Assembly: GCA_963971225.1 (NCBI GenBank)
Contig: OZ020267.1
Span: forward strand, 146,351,427 to 146,415,426
Length of the DNA: 64,000 bases
Direction: 5' to 3'
From: Melieria omissa
Lineage: Eukaryota > Arthropoda > Insecta > Diptera > Ulidiidae
The notes below the pieces were generated by a model that was not told the origin of the DNA, made no database searches, and saw only the letters and a program-made list of their open reading frames with translations. The stretch's first letter is position 1; each line of letters begins with the position of its first letter. The translations under genes and the position numbers were made by a program. This document shows positions 1-13,139 of this stretch, in pieces.

Positions 1-1140
1 TCAACGTTGCAAGGTCGCATCGCACATCAAATCATTTTGCGGAAATTTGCGTAGTTGTCATTTGGGTTGGTGCATGAAATCAATTTGGGGGGAGAAGCCA
101 ACAGTCGCCAACCAGTCGCGGCGCGTCTTCAATGCCGCCGATGCTACTTTGTGCGCCTATAATTTGATTTGTTACCTCGAGCCGTGTTTGGCGCGCGACC
201 ACCGTCGACTCAATGGCGCGTTGGCGTCAAATTGCAATGGCACAACGCGTTCTTTGGCGTCTTTTGAGGAGCGTCTTCGTTTGGTGGCTGCAGGCGTTGT
301 ACCAATTTGAGTTTTTTTGTAGACATATTCCACTTTGTTGTTGCTCAACTGCGATTACAGCGCAATGCCGAAATGGTTTTGATGCTCTAAAAGCCATCGA
401 AGTGGGGTGGTGGTTGATTGCTGTGTGAGTGGCGGCAGTGGATGGGTGAAGCAGGTCGAAGATTGGCGCCAATTCGTGAGACGTGCCAACTCGAGTGCAT
501 TGCAAATAAATTAATTTCGTATTTACAAAGCAAACACACTCGAGCAAATGAATTTCGCTTCCAGGTGTCTTTGGTGTGAAATTGAAAGTGGAAATGGTAA
601 AGTTTCGGTAAACAACAACAACAGCACCAAGGAAATGACAAATGAACGAAAAGAAGATTAAGTCAGGCAGATAGATACGCAAAATGTTGGCTGTCATAGT
701 TGGAGAAAAGGATTTTTGGTAAATTTGGTATTTGAATAAGGACTTTTGCTGCTATATAAAGAATATATTTTCTTGAAATTGAAAGAGTCAAATAGTGTTA
801 GAACGCATTTCTTGTTAGTCTACAAAAATAGGAAAAATAGGTCACTTAGATGTTAAGGCAAATGTTGTTTGTAGTAATTAGTAGCAAAGCGCAACTGCTG
901 GAAATTTTGGTAATTTAAAAGTTTATTGTCGTTAAGTCCCAAGAGGGAAGAATGGAAAACGTGCAAAGAGAAGGCAACAGTGAATCCAATATTTAGAAAA
1001 CGTCTTGGAGTTAGAGGTTGGACGTACCAGCCAGCAAGTCTGCACCAATCGGTCAGAATCCTTAGAGATAGCGAGGAGATTGATCCCATTAATGAAAGCT
1101 GAAGACTCAAGCTACTTTTCGAGCGCTTTATTTTCAAGAT
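1..1140. other. Unique sequence, no gene recognised
   Basis: The first 700 bases are mixed-composition unique DNA and the rest becomes AT-rich. Several overlapping open frames of 60-156 codons exist on both strands, but none shows a domain, signal peptide or splice context that I recognise. It could be regulatory or intronic; nothing in the sequence decides. Confidence 0.4.
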
Positions 1141-2327
1141 AAACCTATTAATTCACATTTTATAAGCATTTCATCAATCAATTCATTCCTGAAATGACTT
1201 TCTCCTAAAACTTTAAAAAGCTTCAATTCCTTCCAAAAATTAAAAAAATTTGCTAAAACATTTTTTATAGTTTTTGTCATTTAAAGGAATCAAACTTCTA
1301 ATGTGAAAAAATAAAAAAATTATAAAAAATTTATAATAAAATAAAAATAAGAAATATAAATAAATTTAGTTTTTAAAAATATTACAATATAATATTGAAT
1401 TAGCATTTCATCAACAATTCATTCCTGAAATAACTTTCTCCTTAAAAAAAGCTTGAATTTCCTAAAATTTTATAAAATATTTTATTATTTTTTGTCTTTT
1501 AGACTAAAGAAACTAAAAAATAAAAAACTAAAAAATAAATAGTAACAAATAAATAGTAATGAATAAATAAAAATATATTAAATTGAAAACCGTATGATAA
1601 AAATTAAAAAAAAAACAAATAAAAAAATATTTAGTTTTTAAATATAAAAAAATATTTAGTTTTTTTGCAGCCTTTTTATTCAATCCGCTCCAGCTTAACA
1701 ACAACTTAACGCAAACAAAACATTAAAAAATGTAATTGGAAATTACTTTCTTCTAAATCTTAAAAACAACCCTTAAATTTCCTCCAAAAATTTAACAAAT
1801 TTTCTAAAAAAAAATTTATAATTTTTGTCATTTGAACTAAGAAAATAAAACTTCTCATAAAAAATAAAAAATTAATAAAATATTAAAAAATATATGAAAA
1901 AAAATATAAAAAAATTTAGTTTTAAATTAAAAATGAAATTATTTTCAAATATAAAAAAATATTTAGTTTTTACAAAAAAAAAAATTTTGTAATTTTCAAA
2001 ACTTTTTTCTATTTTTTGTCATTTAAACTATTGTAAAGAAATTAAACTTTTCATAAAAAATAAATAAATAAAATACTAAAAAATTTATAAATAAAAAATT
2101 AAAAAAAAATTAATATAAAAGAATATTTAGTTTTTAAATATAAAAAATATTTAGTTTTCTTTTTGCAACTTTTTTATTCAATTTTATTCAGCTTAACAAC
2201 AACTGAACATCTTAACACAAACAAAACATATAAACAATTAAAACGATTTGCAAATTGCTTTTGTAAACTTCTTTCATTCATTATTCATCATCATTCATTA
2301 TCATCAGTCATTCATTAATTATACACT
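1140..2327. repeat. AT-rich degenerate tandem repeat
   Basis: A diverged repeat with several recurring blocks. A block starting CATTTCATCAA, followed by ATTCATTCCTGAAAT and ACTTTCTCCT, appears near 1168 and 1403. Related thymine-rich and ATTTAGTTTTTAAATATAAA-like blocks recur between 1360 and 2160. The block TTTTTATTCAAT...CAGCTTAACAACAAC occurs near 1672 and 2168. Spacing is irregular (about 240-500 bases), which suggests old duplications rather than a clean satellite. Confidence 0.6.
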
Positions 2328-2342
2328 TTGAAGTATAAAATT

Positions 2343-2674
2343 GATTGATTGATTGATTGGCACGACAGCCCGCTTACGCGAGACTAAGGCCTAGCTTCCC
2401 GCAACCACCCGTGTTGTGCGTGTGAATTTTGTACGCGGGTGGAAGGGACCTACAGTTTTATGCCGGTTCCGAACGGCAGGTTGGGAGCTTTTTCATAGGC
2501 AATTTTTACTCTCAGAGGTTTGCCATTTCCAGCTGAGAGGACAGCCACCGAAAGAGAAAACGAGTTTCCCGTAATTTTTTGTTTTTAGGTGTTACTACAT
2601 GCAGAATTCGAACTTGCGTCGCTCTGCATGCGACTCGCTGGACCGCGCACTAACCAACTGAGCCACGGCGGCTG
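2343..2674 (-). mobile_element. tRNA-derived SINE, full copy with 15-bp target duplication
   Basis: On the minus strand the element begins with a tRNA-like head: an A box (complement of 2654-2665, TGGCTCAGTTGG) and a B box (complement of 2604-2614, core GTTCGAATTC). About 240 bases of body follow, ending in a (CAAT)n tail that reads TTGATTGATTGATTG on the plus strand from 2341. The flanks carry a perfect 15-bp duplication, TTGAAGTATAAAATT, at 2328-2342 and 2675-2689, which fixes the ends and shows target-primed insertion. Part of the body (near 2440-2530) resembles the SINE at 13140-13404, although the tRNA heads differ. It is non-coding and would depend on a LINE for movement. Confidence 0.88.
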
Positions 2675-2689
2675 TTGAAGTATAAAATT

Positions 2690-5172
2690 TAGTCAAATTA
2701 AATTAGACAGTTTAGTTTTCGACATTCAATGCTTCAGTGCCACTAATGATGCCAAAGGTATCGCCATCAAAATCTCTTAAGCAATGCTTTCTCCCAAAAA
2801 TGTTCCTAAAAGGCCAAGAATTTTCTCAATCTAGGAGGAAATCTTCGAATCTGGTAACACTGCCCCAGCATAGTCTTTTTAACACTGAGTCTTTGTTGGT
2901 CAAACCAATGGCTTCTGCTCTAAGGAACTAGGTAGAAAGACCCTTATTGGGTCCATAGTAATGCCAGATGGAGATCTATTTATGAGTTGTAGTAGTGATC
3001 TGAAAGAAAGCGAATTCTTGAGGCCTAACATTGCCTTTTGAATGGTTACCTAAGACAAAAACTTCCGATTGCTTCAGAATTGGCCTAAGACTAGATTTTT
3101 CAATCATAAATGAAAAAACCCGTCCACAGAGTTGCCACACTCACTTTAGTATGTTTAATTATATAAAAAAAATATAAAAATTCCATAAAATTAGACAAAT
3201 TGATTTTAAATTTAAAATAAAATGTCTCAAATTTTGTACAAAAAGGGGGGTTTTGGGTATAAAAATCCCTTCCAAATATTTGTATCTCGAATTTCGAGTG
3301 GCTGAAATGCTTTCAATTGAAGTTGGACCCAAAAATTTGATACTAAACGCACCCCCGTCTCCCCAAAAAATTAAATCCTGTATGTCGCACTGACATTTTA
3401 ACATCACATCAAATTTTTTTATACCAAATCATATCAAAGTTTACAACCCTGTTTTACATCAAATCTTATGTCACAGTCTATGCGAAATTGTATGCCACAT
3501 TTGATGCCACACACACAACCCACTTGAACAATCCCCCAACATGTTCTTTGTTTGTTATTTTGGCTGTGACAATAACAAAGTTTGGACCTGCAATGACCGT
3601 CGATTTGTATTTCGATTTCGACAGCAACAGTCTTCAAATAGCATTTGCACTTCGTTTGAATTGCACGCTCACTCACTGTTGTTGCTATTGTTTTGGTTAT
3701 TACATTTCTTATTGGTATTGTTATTGTTTTTGTAATTGTTGTTGTCGTCTTTTTATGGTTATTACAGCAATCGTTGCATCTTTAAGCTGTGCGCTTCGTA
3801 CGAATTGCCTGTCGCCACAGCAATCGTCTGGCTTGGCAACTGTTGCAGCTGTTCGTTCGGCCGTTCTGTTGCCAGTTCGAAGTGTGACAATTGCACATTG
3901 GCTGTGCTTTGTGCAAAATGTTGAAATGACCTGATTCCGCTTGCGGCAACACAGCAACATGCCACAACACTCGATTGCAAGGCGTTATTTGAATCTGTTT
4001 TTGTGTGTGTGAGTGTGTGTGTGTGTGAATAAGTATTGGTATGTTCAAGTGCACTGTGTTCCATTTTAGTGGCGCAGTGCTGGCATTTCAGATACGTAAC
4101 GGTTTTCTATCTGCTTGCAATAATCTTGAACGGTGTTGCCACTCACTAAGGACTGAAGCCGAAACCAGTTTGTTGTCCAGTGATTTGAAATTTAATGCCA
4201 AAGCGCATCTGAAATTCGCCACAATCACAAAACGACACTAGTCATACTTGAATACTTAATTTTTTAATAATTTTTTAATAATTTTACAAATTTTTACTGA
4301 TATATTAAATACCTCGTTTTAAGTGTTTTCTTCTAAACTAATGTAAAAAAAATTTTGCTATGCACAATTATGCAAATACAATGGATTTCAGCAACATTCT
4401 TCATGTACCACCGCACCTCACATTTCATACTTTTACCGTTAAAACGGCCTACTTACCCCCTCTCCACCAAATCGGCTGCAATCTGCATTAATTTATTTAA
4501 ATTTTTAACATTAACACCGCAAGTGCTCATAATTTCGCGCCATTATCTCATGTCGCATGCCAACAAAGTTGCCACATATTTTAAACACTTTTCTGTCCCG
4601 CTGTCTCTTGCTACGAATGATTGCTCTTTGCAGCAGCGACTGCCATCTTGTCGGCGTGCGAATAAATTAAGCCATGTTGCCGCCGCAAAGTTGCACTCAG
4701 TCATATGCAGCCATCAAGTGGCAACGCCGCACACTAAACAAATTCAGCCCGTGTTGGCTGAGTGTAATTACGCCAACATGACAAATGACTTTTTACATGT
4801 GTATTCATTTGTACTGACGCCTGCTGTATGAGTGTGAGTGTGTGTATGTGTGTGTAAGTCTGAGTGGAATTTTGCCATTTGCGTCTCTGATAATTTCATC
4901 TTTTGAATAAAACATTAACTGCAGTTTATGTCAATTTGACATTTTAATAAATGCAAATAGACACATACATTCATTCATGCATACATACACAAATCATCAT
5001 TCGAGTGGCTATGATATGGAAAGGGATTTTCATTGAATATGTCTGAGCGTTAAAACTTAAACTTTATTGCACATAAAAATGAAGGTATAAATGAATTTGT
5101 TGCCTACTTACTTACTATTTTCTAACTTACGTATTTACTAACAAAATTACATACATACATACCTACTTACTT
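2690..5172. other. Unique intergenic sequence, no gene recognised
   Basis: AT-rich to about 3480, then mixed sequence with short GT and CA runs (4005-4027, 4830-4855). G-tracts at 3244-3257 and C-tracts at 3351-3365 face each other, but no flanking duplication was found. Open frames at 3488-3934 and 4355-4831 are low complexity or unrecognisable. From about 4970 the sequence grades into ACAT/TTAC simple repeat. Confidence 0.4.
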
Positions 5173-5410
<238 letters not shown>

Positions 5411-5412
<2 letters not shown>

Positions 5413-5660
5413 ACCTACCGCTTACGGGTAATGTGCTAACATCTCATACCAGAGGTCCTAGGTTCGATTCCTAGCTTGGTCTGGTGAAACACTCGTCTAC
5501 TTCTATCGCACATGAAGCAGATGAGAATTACAGACAATGCCAAAACCTGCAAATGTGAAAGGAAATTGCCTATGAACCACCGTTCGGATTCTTTTATGAA
5601 AAGAAATTCTGAAAAATTGGGATCATGTGGTGAAACATTGAGCGATGATGATGATTGATG
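5411..5660 (+). mobile_element. tRNA-derived SINE, diverged plus-strand copy
   Basis: A B-box motif (GGTTCGATTCC, 5461-5471) is preceded by CTCATACCAGAGG, shared with the copies at 26.1, 36.2 and 37.1 kb. Downstream, the ATGAAGCAGATGAGAATTAC segment and the ACCGTTCGGATTC core are also shared. The 5' end of the tRNA-like head is poorly conserved where it joins the CTTA array. The 3' end runs into a (GAT)n-like tail near 5641-5660. No clear target duplication was found because the left flank is simple repeat. Confidence 0.75.
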
Positions 5661-7204
5661 CTATGTGTTTTGTGGTATTTTGTGTAACTTTAACCGTGAA
5701 GTGTATTATGAACTACTACAGCCTACATTCTTCTACTGTCAAAAACTAACATTAGTTGTCTGTAGTATTCGAATGTTCGTTCTCTTTTTGTAAATTAATG
5801 TGTGGCTATTTATGATCACAAAGCCAGCTTCAGCAACTTTAGACAAACTTGTGATATTTTATATAAAATAAAGTGTCAATAAAGCAGTGGTATTGGTAAG
5901 TTGGACCAACTCTTTGTAGAGTGCGATCGTTAAACAATCATTGTGGCAGTTGTATCGTCAAAGCCATAAAGCCATTGATCCATTTTCTGTATACAGACTA
6001 AGGTTAGCCAGGAGCAGGCTACGCTCACTCGGCACTCCCTTCCCCAGAACAATTTCAATCGTGGAAATTAGGAGGCTCTACACTTCCTGAATCTCTCCAA
6101 GTGGATTTAAAATCCCGAAATGTGGCACCAAACCGGCACTTTGTGTGCCAATTGTGCTACTTAGCTTTGGTACCAACCACTCAACCAACCCACCGAACCT
6201 TGACTACTACGTACATATCTGCTTCAGTCATATAAGTTGGTTCCAGTGGCAATGCTCCTTCATCCATTTAACGCCTAGCCGCAGTTTTAATATCGACCAT
6301 TCCCAGTAGATCCTATGTGGCAAACTAGAGTCTCCAGAAGACAGGACTATGTGAATTCTATATTTAGTACGAGAGGTTGATTAAGGCGAATAGCAAAAAA
6401 TGTTGATATGTCGGCTTGCCTTCTTTTCATTAGCATCTCCCATCTCTTTCTTTATAAGTCAGGACAGACGCAGAGAAACAGATGGGCGGTTTCCTTCTCG
6501 TTCGGGTCCTCCAGTGTGTCACAGCTGGTTTAAGAGGACGCATTATTCTTTACGCAATTTATACTCCGTGTTGCACCTTTGCTTCAAAACAAAACTCTTC
6601 TCTCTGCGCTGTACCGAGCTGCCTTCCACACCTGTTTTGCCCAGAGCACAGCTCGTTCTCGAACATCCCAGTATTGCCTCGAATCCTCTTTACAATTGTT
6701 GCATCGAAATTACCATGTCCCTAAAAGTATGCCATGTTCGAAGCGTAGCTCGTTCTCGTTCTTCTCATTTCTATTCGTCAAAGTTTTCGAACCAAAAAAC
6801 GTAGACGTTCTGCAATCAGTAATGAAATTTTGAGTTTTCTCAATCAAAAAGGTAAAGTCGATCGAACAAAAGGAAATTAGCTTTCATAACGATCCAATTT
6901 AATTACTTAGCATTCAAGTTGTTCGGATTCGTGCGGAGCGGATAAATCAAAATACGCCGTGGGTTCGGGTTTGGGGTTCTTTATTAAACGAGATGCAAAT
7001 AACAAGTAACAAACGAGTACACGAAACATTAAACGATACGACCGGCTGAAGCCGGGGAGCAGAAAATAGTGGGAACATTAATACAAGAGGAGAAGGAAAG
7101 ATTGGGATTACTAATGGGATCGACAGATCACTAAATACAGCACAGTACATCTGTACACAAGTTAAAAAAAAAGTTTTGTTAAGCCTATATTTTTCTTTTC
7201 TCAA
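5661..7204. other. Unassigned intergenic sequence
   Basis: Low-repeat sequence of mixed composition. The 134-codon frame at 6400-6804 and its overlapping frames have no recognisable domain. The stretch at 6860-7200 has an LTR-like feel (GC-mixed with AATAA-type motifs), but I found no matching second copy, primer site or coding remnant. Confidence 0.35.
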
Positions 7205-8085
7205 GCGAGGTTATTGAGGTTAGGTTGAATACTTTTTATGGGATGATAATGATTTTTATTGATGATGTTTTTTTTTATTTACAAAAATATCGAGCTTCAG
7301 AAACCTTAAAACACTTTTTAAGAATTTAATGAGGTTAGGTTGAATACTCATCAAGCTGAAAAATAAAATTAAATATGTGTTTTGTCTGAAAAGATTAAAA
7401 TTATTTGTTCTTAATAACCTCATTTACAAAAATATCCAGCTTCCAGAACCTTAAAACACTTTTTAAGAATTTAAGGAGATTAGGTTCAATACTCTTCAAA
7501 CTGAAAACAAAAATGTGTTCGGTATGAAAATAGTTTTTTACTAATAACCTAATTTAAATGTCCAGCCTCCAAGTAAACAAAAACAAGTTTTGAAAACCTT
7601 AAACCAATTTTTAAAAATTTAATGAGGTTAGGTTAAAAACTCATCAAGCTGAAAAATAAAAATAAATATGTGTTTTATATGAAAATGATTTTATCTAATA
7701 ACGCAATTTAAATGCTCATCTTTTAGGTAAGAAAACAAACTTTAAAATCTTTAACCTACTTTGTAAAAGGTTAATGAATACTCATAGAGCTGAATAAAAC
7801 ATAATAATTTTTGGCATTAAAATGCTTCTTATTAGTAATGCAACTTAAATGTCCAGCTTCCAAGTATAAGAACAAGTTTGAAAGACTTCAATCCACTTTT
7901 TTAAGAGGTAAATGAGGTTAGGTTGAATACTCATTAAGTTGAAAAATTTTACAAAAATTTGTTTGGTTTGAAAATGATTTCAACTAACAACCTAATTTAA
8001 ATGCCCAGCTTCCAAGTAAAACACAACAAAAACTTAATCCAATTTGTTCAGAAGACAGTGAGGTTAGGTTGATTACATATGAACC
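7205..8085. repeat. Minisatellite, about 145-bp unit, seven diverged copies
   Basis: The block GAGGTTAGGTTGAATACTCAT recurs in diverged form near 7216, 7331, 7478, 7624, 7776, 7916 and 8061. Each copy is followed by an AAGCTGAAAAAT-type segment and then CCTAATTTAAATGTCCAGCTTCC. The unit is private to this position in the window. Copies differ by substitutions and small indels, so the array is old. Confidence 0.8.
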
Positions 8086-9735
8086 TCTGCTGTTGAAAAT
8101 TTGCATTTTTATTGTTATTTTTTATGAGAGGAAAATTAACCACAAAATGCATAGAAGCCAACAACTCCATAAATATTACATAAAAACAACAAGAAAAAAA
8201 TGTTAATTCCAAACCAAAAGCAAAAGCACTGAGATGACTTTTTTGGGCGCTTTTTGACTGCTGGCTTCTCTGCTCTAAGCACTTGGAATGTCTACGCTTT
8301 TTTCGTCCATTGACTTGTCATTAGCATAGTCAACGTGCAAGTGAATGAGTGAGTGAGTGAATGAGTGAGTGAATGAGTGTACGCAAATGCAATTACACTC
8401 CAATTGGTGCTGTGCCAAGTGGAGCAACCAACGTCCGTCCGCTTCCTTGCGGCCGCCACACGCTGCCGCCCAATGTGGCATTTGCCAGGAAGCATTTTGC
8501 TGTGGTTGAACTGTCACAAATTACAATGTCAGCGACAGAGAGTTGAGTCAACTACACAACAACAACAACAACAAAATGCCAGCAGCCTCACCCAGATAAA
8601 AGCAAATATGCACAGCTTGGGCATTGCAGCACACAATGAAAAAACATTTTAAATATGCAAAAGTCTTGGCTGGTCAACCGCACTCGACGCTGCTGGCCGA
8701 GGAGCCAAACGGTCGCACCGGGGCCACCATGACAGACGATGCCACACAGATACCGAGAAGCAGCCAAAACGTCGACTAATGACGACAATAATTTTAAATA
8801 ATGCCCAAACGACAGCCAGAAGTGGAAGCCGGCAAAATGTGAACAAAAGGAGACAACAGGGAAAATATGTAACAACAACAACATGTTGTGGGATGGGGCT
8901 GGGGTGTGGCTGGCTGCAGGAGTGACAACAACAACACTAACAGCAGCAGCAGCACGAGTGACAACAATAAAACACAACAGCGACAACACGACCCAGAGGC
9001 ACAAATAAAAATCGAATAAAAAGGCAGTAAATCAGCTCAGGCGCAGCGTTGCGGCAGTTGCTGCCAGTGCTGCTACACTTGTGTGGTGTTTTTGGTTATG
9101 GCGCTTTTTGTTGCTGTTATGCGCCCATATATAAAATTGCAGCTGCTGGAGCAGCAATTTATGAAAAATCGTGTCACACTTCCGATGCGCACTTTTACTA
9201 CAACAACACAACACTTTCTTTTATATATTTACAGCAACACGAGTAAGCAAATAAAAACCAAATCGAGTTGCTTGCAAAAAAGTGTAAGAAGCAAAAAGAA
9301 GCGGAAAATGTGCAAATAAACAAACAAACAAAGAATCACGGAAACGGATGTGTTTAGTGCGCAACTTCGTTGTGTGCCATTTCCGGTCTCGCGACGCGTT
9401 GCTATGGCGGGGTGACTGTGACTGGTGCTTCTTCTTCAAAATGTGCTTTGCTTTTTATTTATTTTTTTTATTTAACTTCTTATTCGGCGCATTCTGTGGC
9501 AGTTGTTGTTGGTGCTTAGATGTTTTTTGTTTGACTTTTCAAATACTCCTAAGCGTTTTTTTATGGTGTGGCATGACAGACAATGGCACAAGCAGATGTA
9601 TTGTATTAGCAAGAACAACAACAACAACAACAACCACAGACCTTAGCGCCAATAGTGTGGCAAGCAGCTTTTTTGAGGAACATCGCTGTGTGTGAATGTC
9701 CTCAATCTTTGTTTGGCGACAATTTTTATACTACT
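8086..9735. other. Unique sequence with CAA/CAG triplet runs
   Basis: Relatively GC-rich, complex sequence with short (CAA)n and (CAGCAG) runs and a GAGT/GAAT tetramer run at 8340-8380. This texture is common in fly intergenic and regulatory DNA. No start-to-stop gene model with credible protein content was found on either strand. Confidence 0.4.
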
Positions 9736-10820
9736 ACCTGTTGTTGTTGTAAATTGTTGAAGTTGTATTAGTTTTGCTCTTTTTGCGTTCTTGGCATTGT
9801 TACTGTGATTGTTGTTGTTTCTTATTGATGCTGTTATATTGCTAGAGTTCTTTTGTTGCCTCTAGTTGTTTTTGTTGCTGTTAGTAATGTTTTTGTAGTT
9901 CTTATTGTCAGTAATGTTGTTGTTGTTGCTTTTACTATTGTTGTTGTTGTGCTTGCCTCGCAGTTCGTATACTCAGTTGTTTTTGTAACTTTACTGTTAC
10001 TCCTTTGTTACAGTTGTCGTTGTTGTTGTACTCATTGTTACTTTGTTTCATTGCTGTTATTTTCAGTGTTGTTGTTGTTGTTTTATTATAACTGTTGTAG
10101 CTATTGTTTCACTTTCTGTTGTAGTTGTTGTTGAATGTTTTTTTATATTTGTTGTTGATTTTCGTTTCTTGATTTTTGTTGTTTCTACTTTTGTTAATTC
10201 TTTTTCTTCTTGCCACTTTTTCTTCATTGTTGTTGTTGTGGTTGTATTTGTTTGCCCTTTTGCACACTTTAGTTGCTGTTGTTGTTGTTGTATTTGCTTA
10301 CTCTTTTGCACACTTTAGTTGTTGTTGTTGTATTTGCTTACCCTTTGCACACTTAAGTTGTTGTTGTTATTGTATTTGCTTACCCTTTTGCTCATTTTAG
10401 TTTATGTTGCTTTATTGTATTTTTTTGCATTTTTGCTTACTTTAGTTGTTGTTGTTGTTTTGTTTGTTTACCTTTTTGCTCATTTTTGTTGCTGTTGTCT
10501 TTATTGTATTTGTTGTTTCATTTTTTGGTCATTTTTTTCGGAGATTTTGTGATTGTTCTCACCTCTATTGTTGTTGTTGTTGTTGTTTTATTTGTTTACC
10601 CTTTTGCTCATTTTAGCTGCTGTTGTTGTTGCCTTTATTGTATTTTTTGCATTTGTTACTCACTTTAGTTGTTGTTGTTGTTTTATTTGTTTACCCTTTT
10701 GCTCACTTTAGCTGCTGTTGTTGCCTTTATTGTATTTTTTGCATTTTTTGCTCACTTTTTTCCTCAGTGTTTTTGTTATTGTTCTCACCTCTATTGTTGT
10801 TGTTGTTCTTATTTTAATTC
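9736..10820. repeat. TTG triplet-rich minisatellite
   Basis: Dense TTG (CAA on the other strand) runs are embedded in a longer, roughly 55-75-base unit of the form TTGTATTTGCTTACCCTTTTG, then a variable CACACTTTAG or CTCATTTTAG segment, then (TTG)n. The unit recurs at least six times between 10240 and 10750. Frames here read as poly-Leu/Val/Phe/Cys on one strand and poly-Thr/Gln on the other, which is the signature of triplet repeats rather than protein. Confidence 0.85.
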
Positions 10821-13139
10821 TTTTCTGTTCAGCAGTTGTAGGTGTTGATATTTTTGATACTTATGTATGTTGTTGATGCAGTTGATGCTCTTTTACTTAT
10901 TGTTCGCAAACTTGTTGTTGTTTTCATATGAATTGTTGTTATTGCTGTTAATTTTGTCAATGCTTTTGTTGTTGTCCTTACTATGGTTGTTGTCTTAACA
11001 TTTGTTATTCTTTGACTTGTTTCAACTTCGAGCTTCATTGTTGTTGTTGTTCTATTCATTGAGTGTTTGATTATTTTTTGTTGTTGTTGTTTCGTTTGTT
11101 GTAGCTCGTTTTGCTGTAACTTTTGTTGTTTTTACTTTGTTGCAGTTCATATGTTGGTCGTTGTTGTTGTTGTGGTTACGCCTTGTGTGCACATTTGAGC
11201 AGTAACTACAACTCGTTGCCCCTCTTCCCCTTTGACCCACACTTTTCTGCTTCCCTGCACTTTGCACCCAACACACATTTGTTTTATTGAGGTTTGGCAA
11301 CTTTTTTATTGCAATTTTCGCAATTGCACGTTATTGCCTTTCGACGCAAGTTGACAACAGAAACCGCAACAACAACAATAACAAAATTCAGTGCCACCAC
11401 CCCATGCAGCCAATATGTCACTTGTCTATGTCAATGTGTCAAATAAAACGAGGAAAAAGTAAAATGCAATAAACGGCGCCCGGGCAACCGAGCACGCAAT
11501 ATGGAAAGTTGCTGCCAGCATGTAAATGATAACGGTAAAAGTATTTAGAAATAAATTTGTCGCTGATAAGCCAGCGACAGTCATGAAGGCAACGATGTGG
11601 CTGGTTGTTGTTCCTGCAACATTGCACAATAAGCGAGCTGGCACGTAAATATTTTATGATGAGCCAACACACCACAAGAACTGCGCACACGCACACACAC
11701 ACACTCACACACATACGTGGACACGCAATCGCACATCGAGATTGTGGGATAAAAATGTCCATTTTATATGCACTCACTCACACACACACACACGTCTGCT
11801 TTCACCCTTCGAAGACAAAAGGAGCCGAATTAATAGCATTGCCAGTTGTTTGCAGATTTGCCTCTTCGCTTCGCCCTAACCACAATTTTTAGCAGTTGCT
11901 GCTTTTAATGTTCCAGGCGTTCTTTGCCTTTCATTTGCCACCAATGGCCGTTTTTTGCCTTTTTTACGCCAACATCACTTCACTCTTCTTTAATATGTAG
12001 AAGGTACATCGTAACAACAACGAGTAGCAGCGGCAAAATGGCCGTAAAAAATGCCGTAAAGTAACAGACAACATTGGCGCCTTTCGCTTTGTTGGTTGTG
12101 TTGTTTTTTCTTGCTTCTTGCTGTTTCTATTTGCCAATGTGTCGAGTATTTTATTTATATCTGCCACATGTCTCGAGCAAGCTGAAATTTATGGCTGCCT
12201 ACTTTCAGGCGCAATATCCGAAAATGTGCGCATTCAAACAATTTTTTGTTGTTGTTGCGGGCCACCCAGCAAACTAGCAAATTGCCCGCAATAGAACAGA
12301 ACATTAGCAAAGTGCAGCAAATTGCTCAACGATTTTGCGCCACGTCGTCGAGACAACATTTCAACAGCCGCTTCAGCAATTGTTTTGTTGCACGTTTTGG
12401 CACATAACATTTCGTATTTATGGCACGCACGCACACTGACACACACACGTGTGTGCGTATGTTTGGCGAAAATGTTAATTCAATCAAAATGCATAATTAA
12501 ATAATTCCCTAAATGCTGCCAAAAGTAAACAATTTATGCGTTGCACAAAACCGACCAACTCGACCGGTCGAACAGTCAGCAATCAGGGCCGCTCTGCACG
12601 TTTATCACAAATGTCATGCAATGTCGCATGCAATATGAATATATTTATTGCAGCTTTGTGTATGTGTGTGTATGTGTTTGTGTTGTTGCATAAATAAATG
12701 CGATAGCAGTCAGTGTGGTCTATTTTTGAGGGAACAGCAGAGAGATTGAGTAAAAACTTTCGTTTCCGGTGATGGCAAAAATTTTTGCAATTTGAATTTT
12801 GTCATTTTGCGTACGCTACACTTTGGATTGTAGGATAATTTAGTGCAGTGTAGGAAAGGAAATTAAATGTTTAGAGAAGGAAAGTGAAAAATAGATGGTG
12901 TGAGTAGTGAATATCATATCTCCTTGCTTGATGATGTTGATGATGATGTGAGGGTAGGCAGGAAGGGTACAAGCCCTCCATAGCACCGGGTCCATTTGGA
13001 ACATTGCACTAACTATGACCATGGGAGAGGGTAGGAGAAGGGCAAGAATAGGAGAGGAGAGTGAGACCACATATTTCATTCGATTTTTGAAAATGTGTAC
13101 GCAACACTGTTTTTTCCAAAATGTCTTATAACACACATT
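10821..13139. other. Unique sequence, scattered TTG and CA runs
   Basis: TTG-rich to about 11190, then complex sequence with (CA)n tracts near 11690-11710 and 11777-11795. A segment at 12900-13060 contains (GAT)n and a GC-mixed block and may be the 3' side of the neighbouring SINE. I could not define an edge there. No gene recognised. Confidence 0.35.

Noticed and set aside
47..697. Opposing 87- and 156-codon frames at the left edge
   Set aside because: They overlap on opposite strands and neither shows family motifs. A partial exon at the edge cannot be ruled out.
3240..3370. A third G/C-tract MITE like those at 26858 and 61788
   Set aside because: G-tract and C-tract face each other, but no inverted ends or 8-bp duplications could be found.
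4355..4831. 158-codon plus-strand frame
   Set aside because: Unusual for the region in length, but it has no recognisable motif, no splice or start context, and composition like its surroundings.
6355..6380. 28S rRNA fragment (TAGTACGAGAGG resembles a conserved rRNA string)
   Set aside because: The match is about a dozen bases and the flanks do not continue as rRNA.
7205..8085. CRISPR-like regular repeats (also at 24690-25240)
   Set aside because: The DNA is eukaryotic in character, units are contiguous and diverged, spacers are repeats themselves, and there are no cas genes.
9853..10817. Hydrophobic Val/Leu/Phe/Cys-rich open frames resembling membrane proteins
   Set aside because: They arise from TTG, GTT and TTT triplet runs in a minisatellite; the opposite strand gives poly-Thr/Gln.
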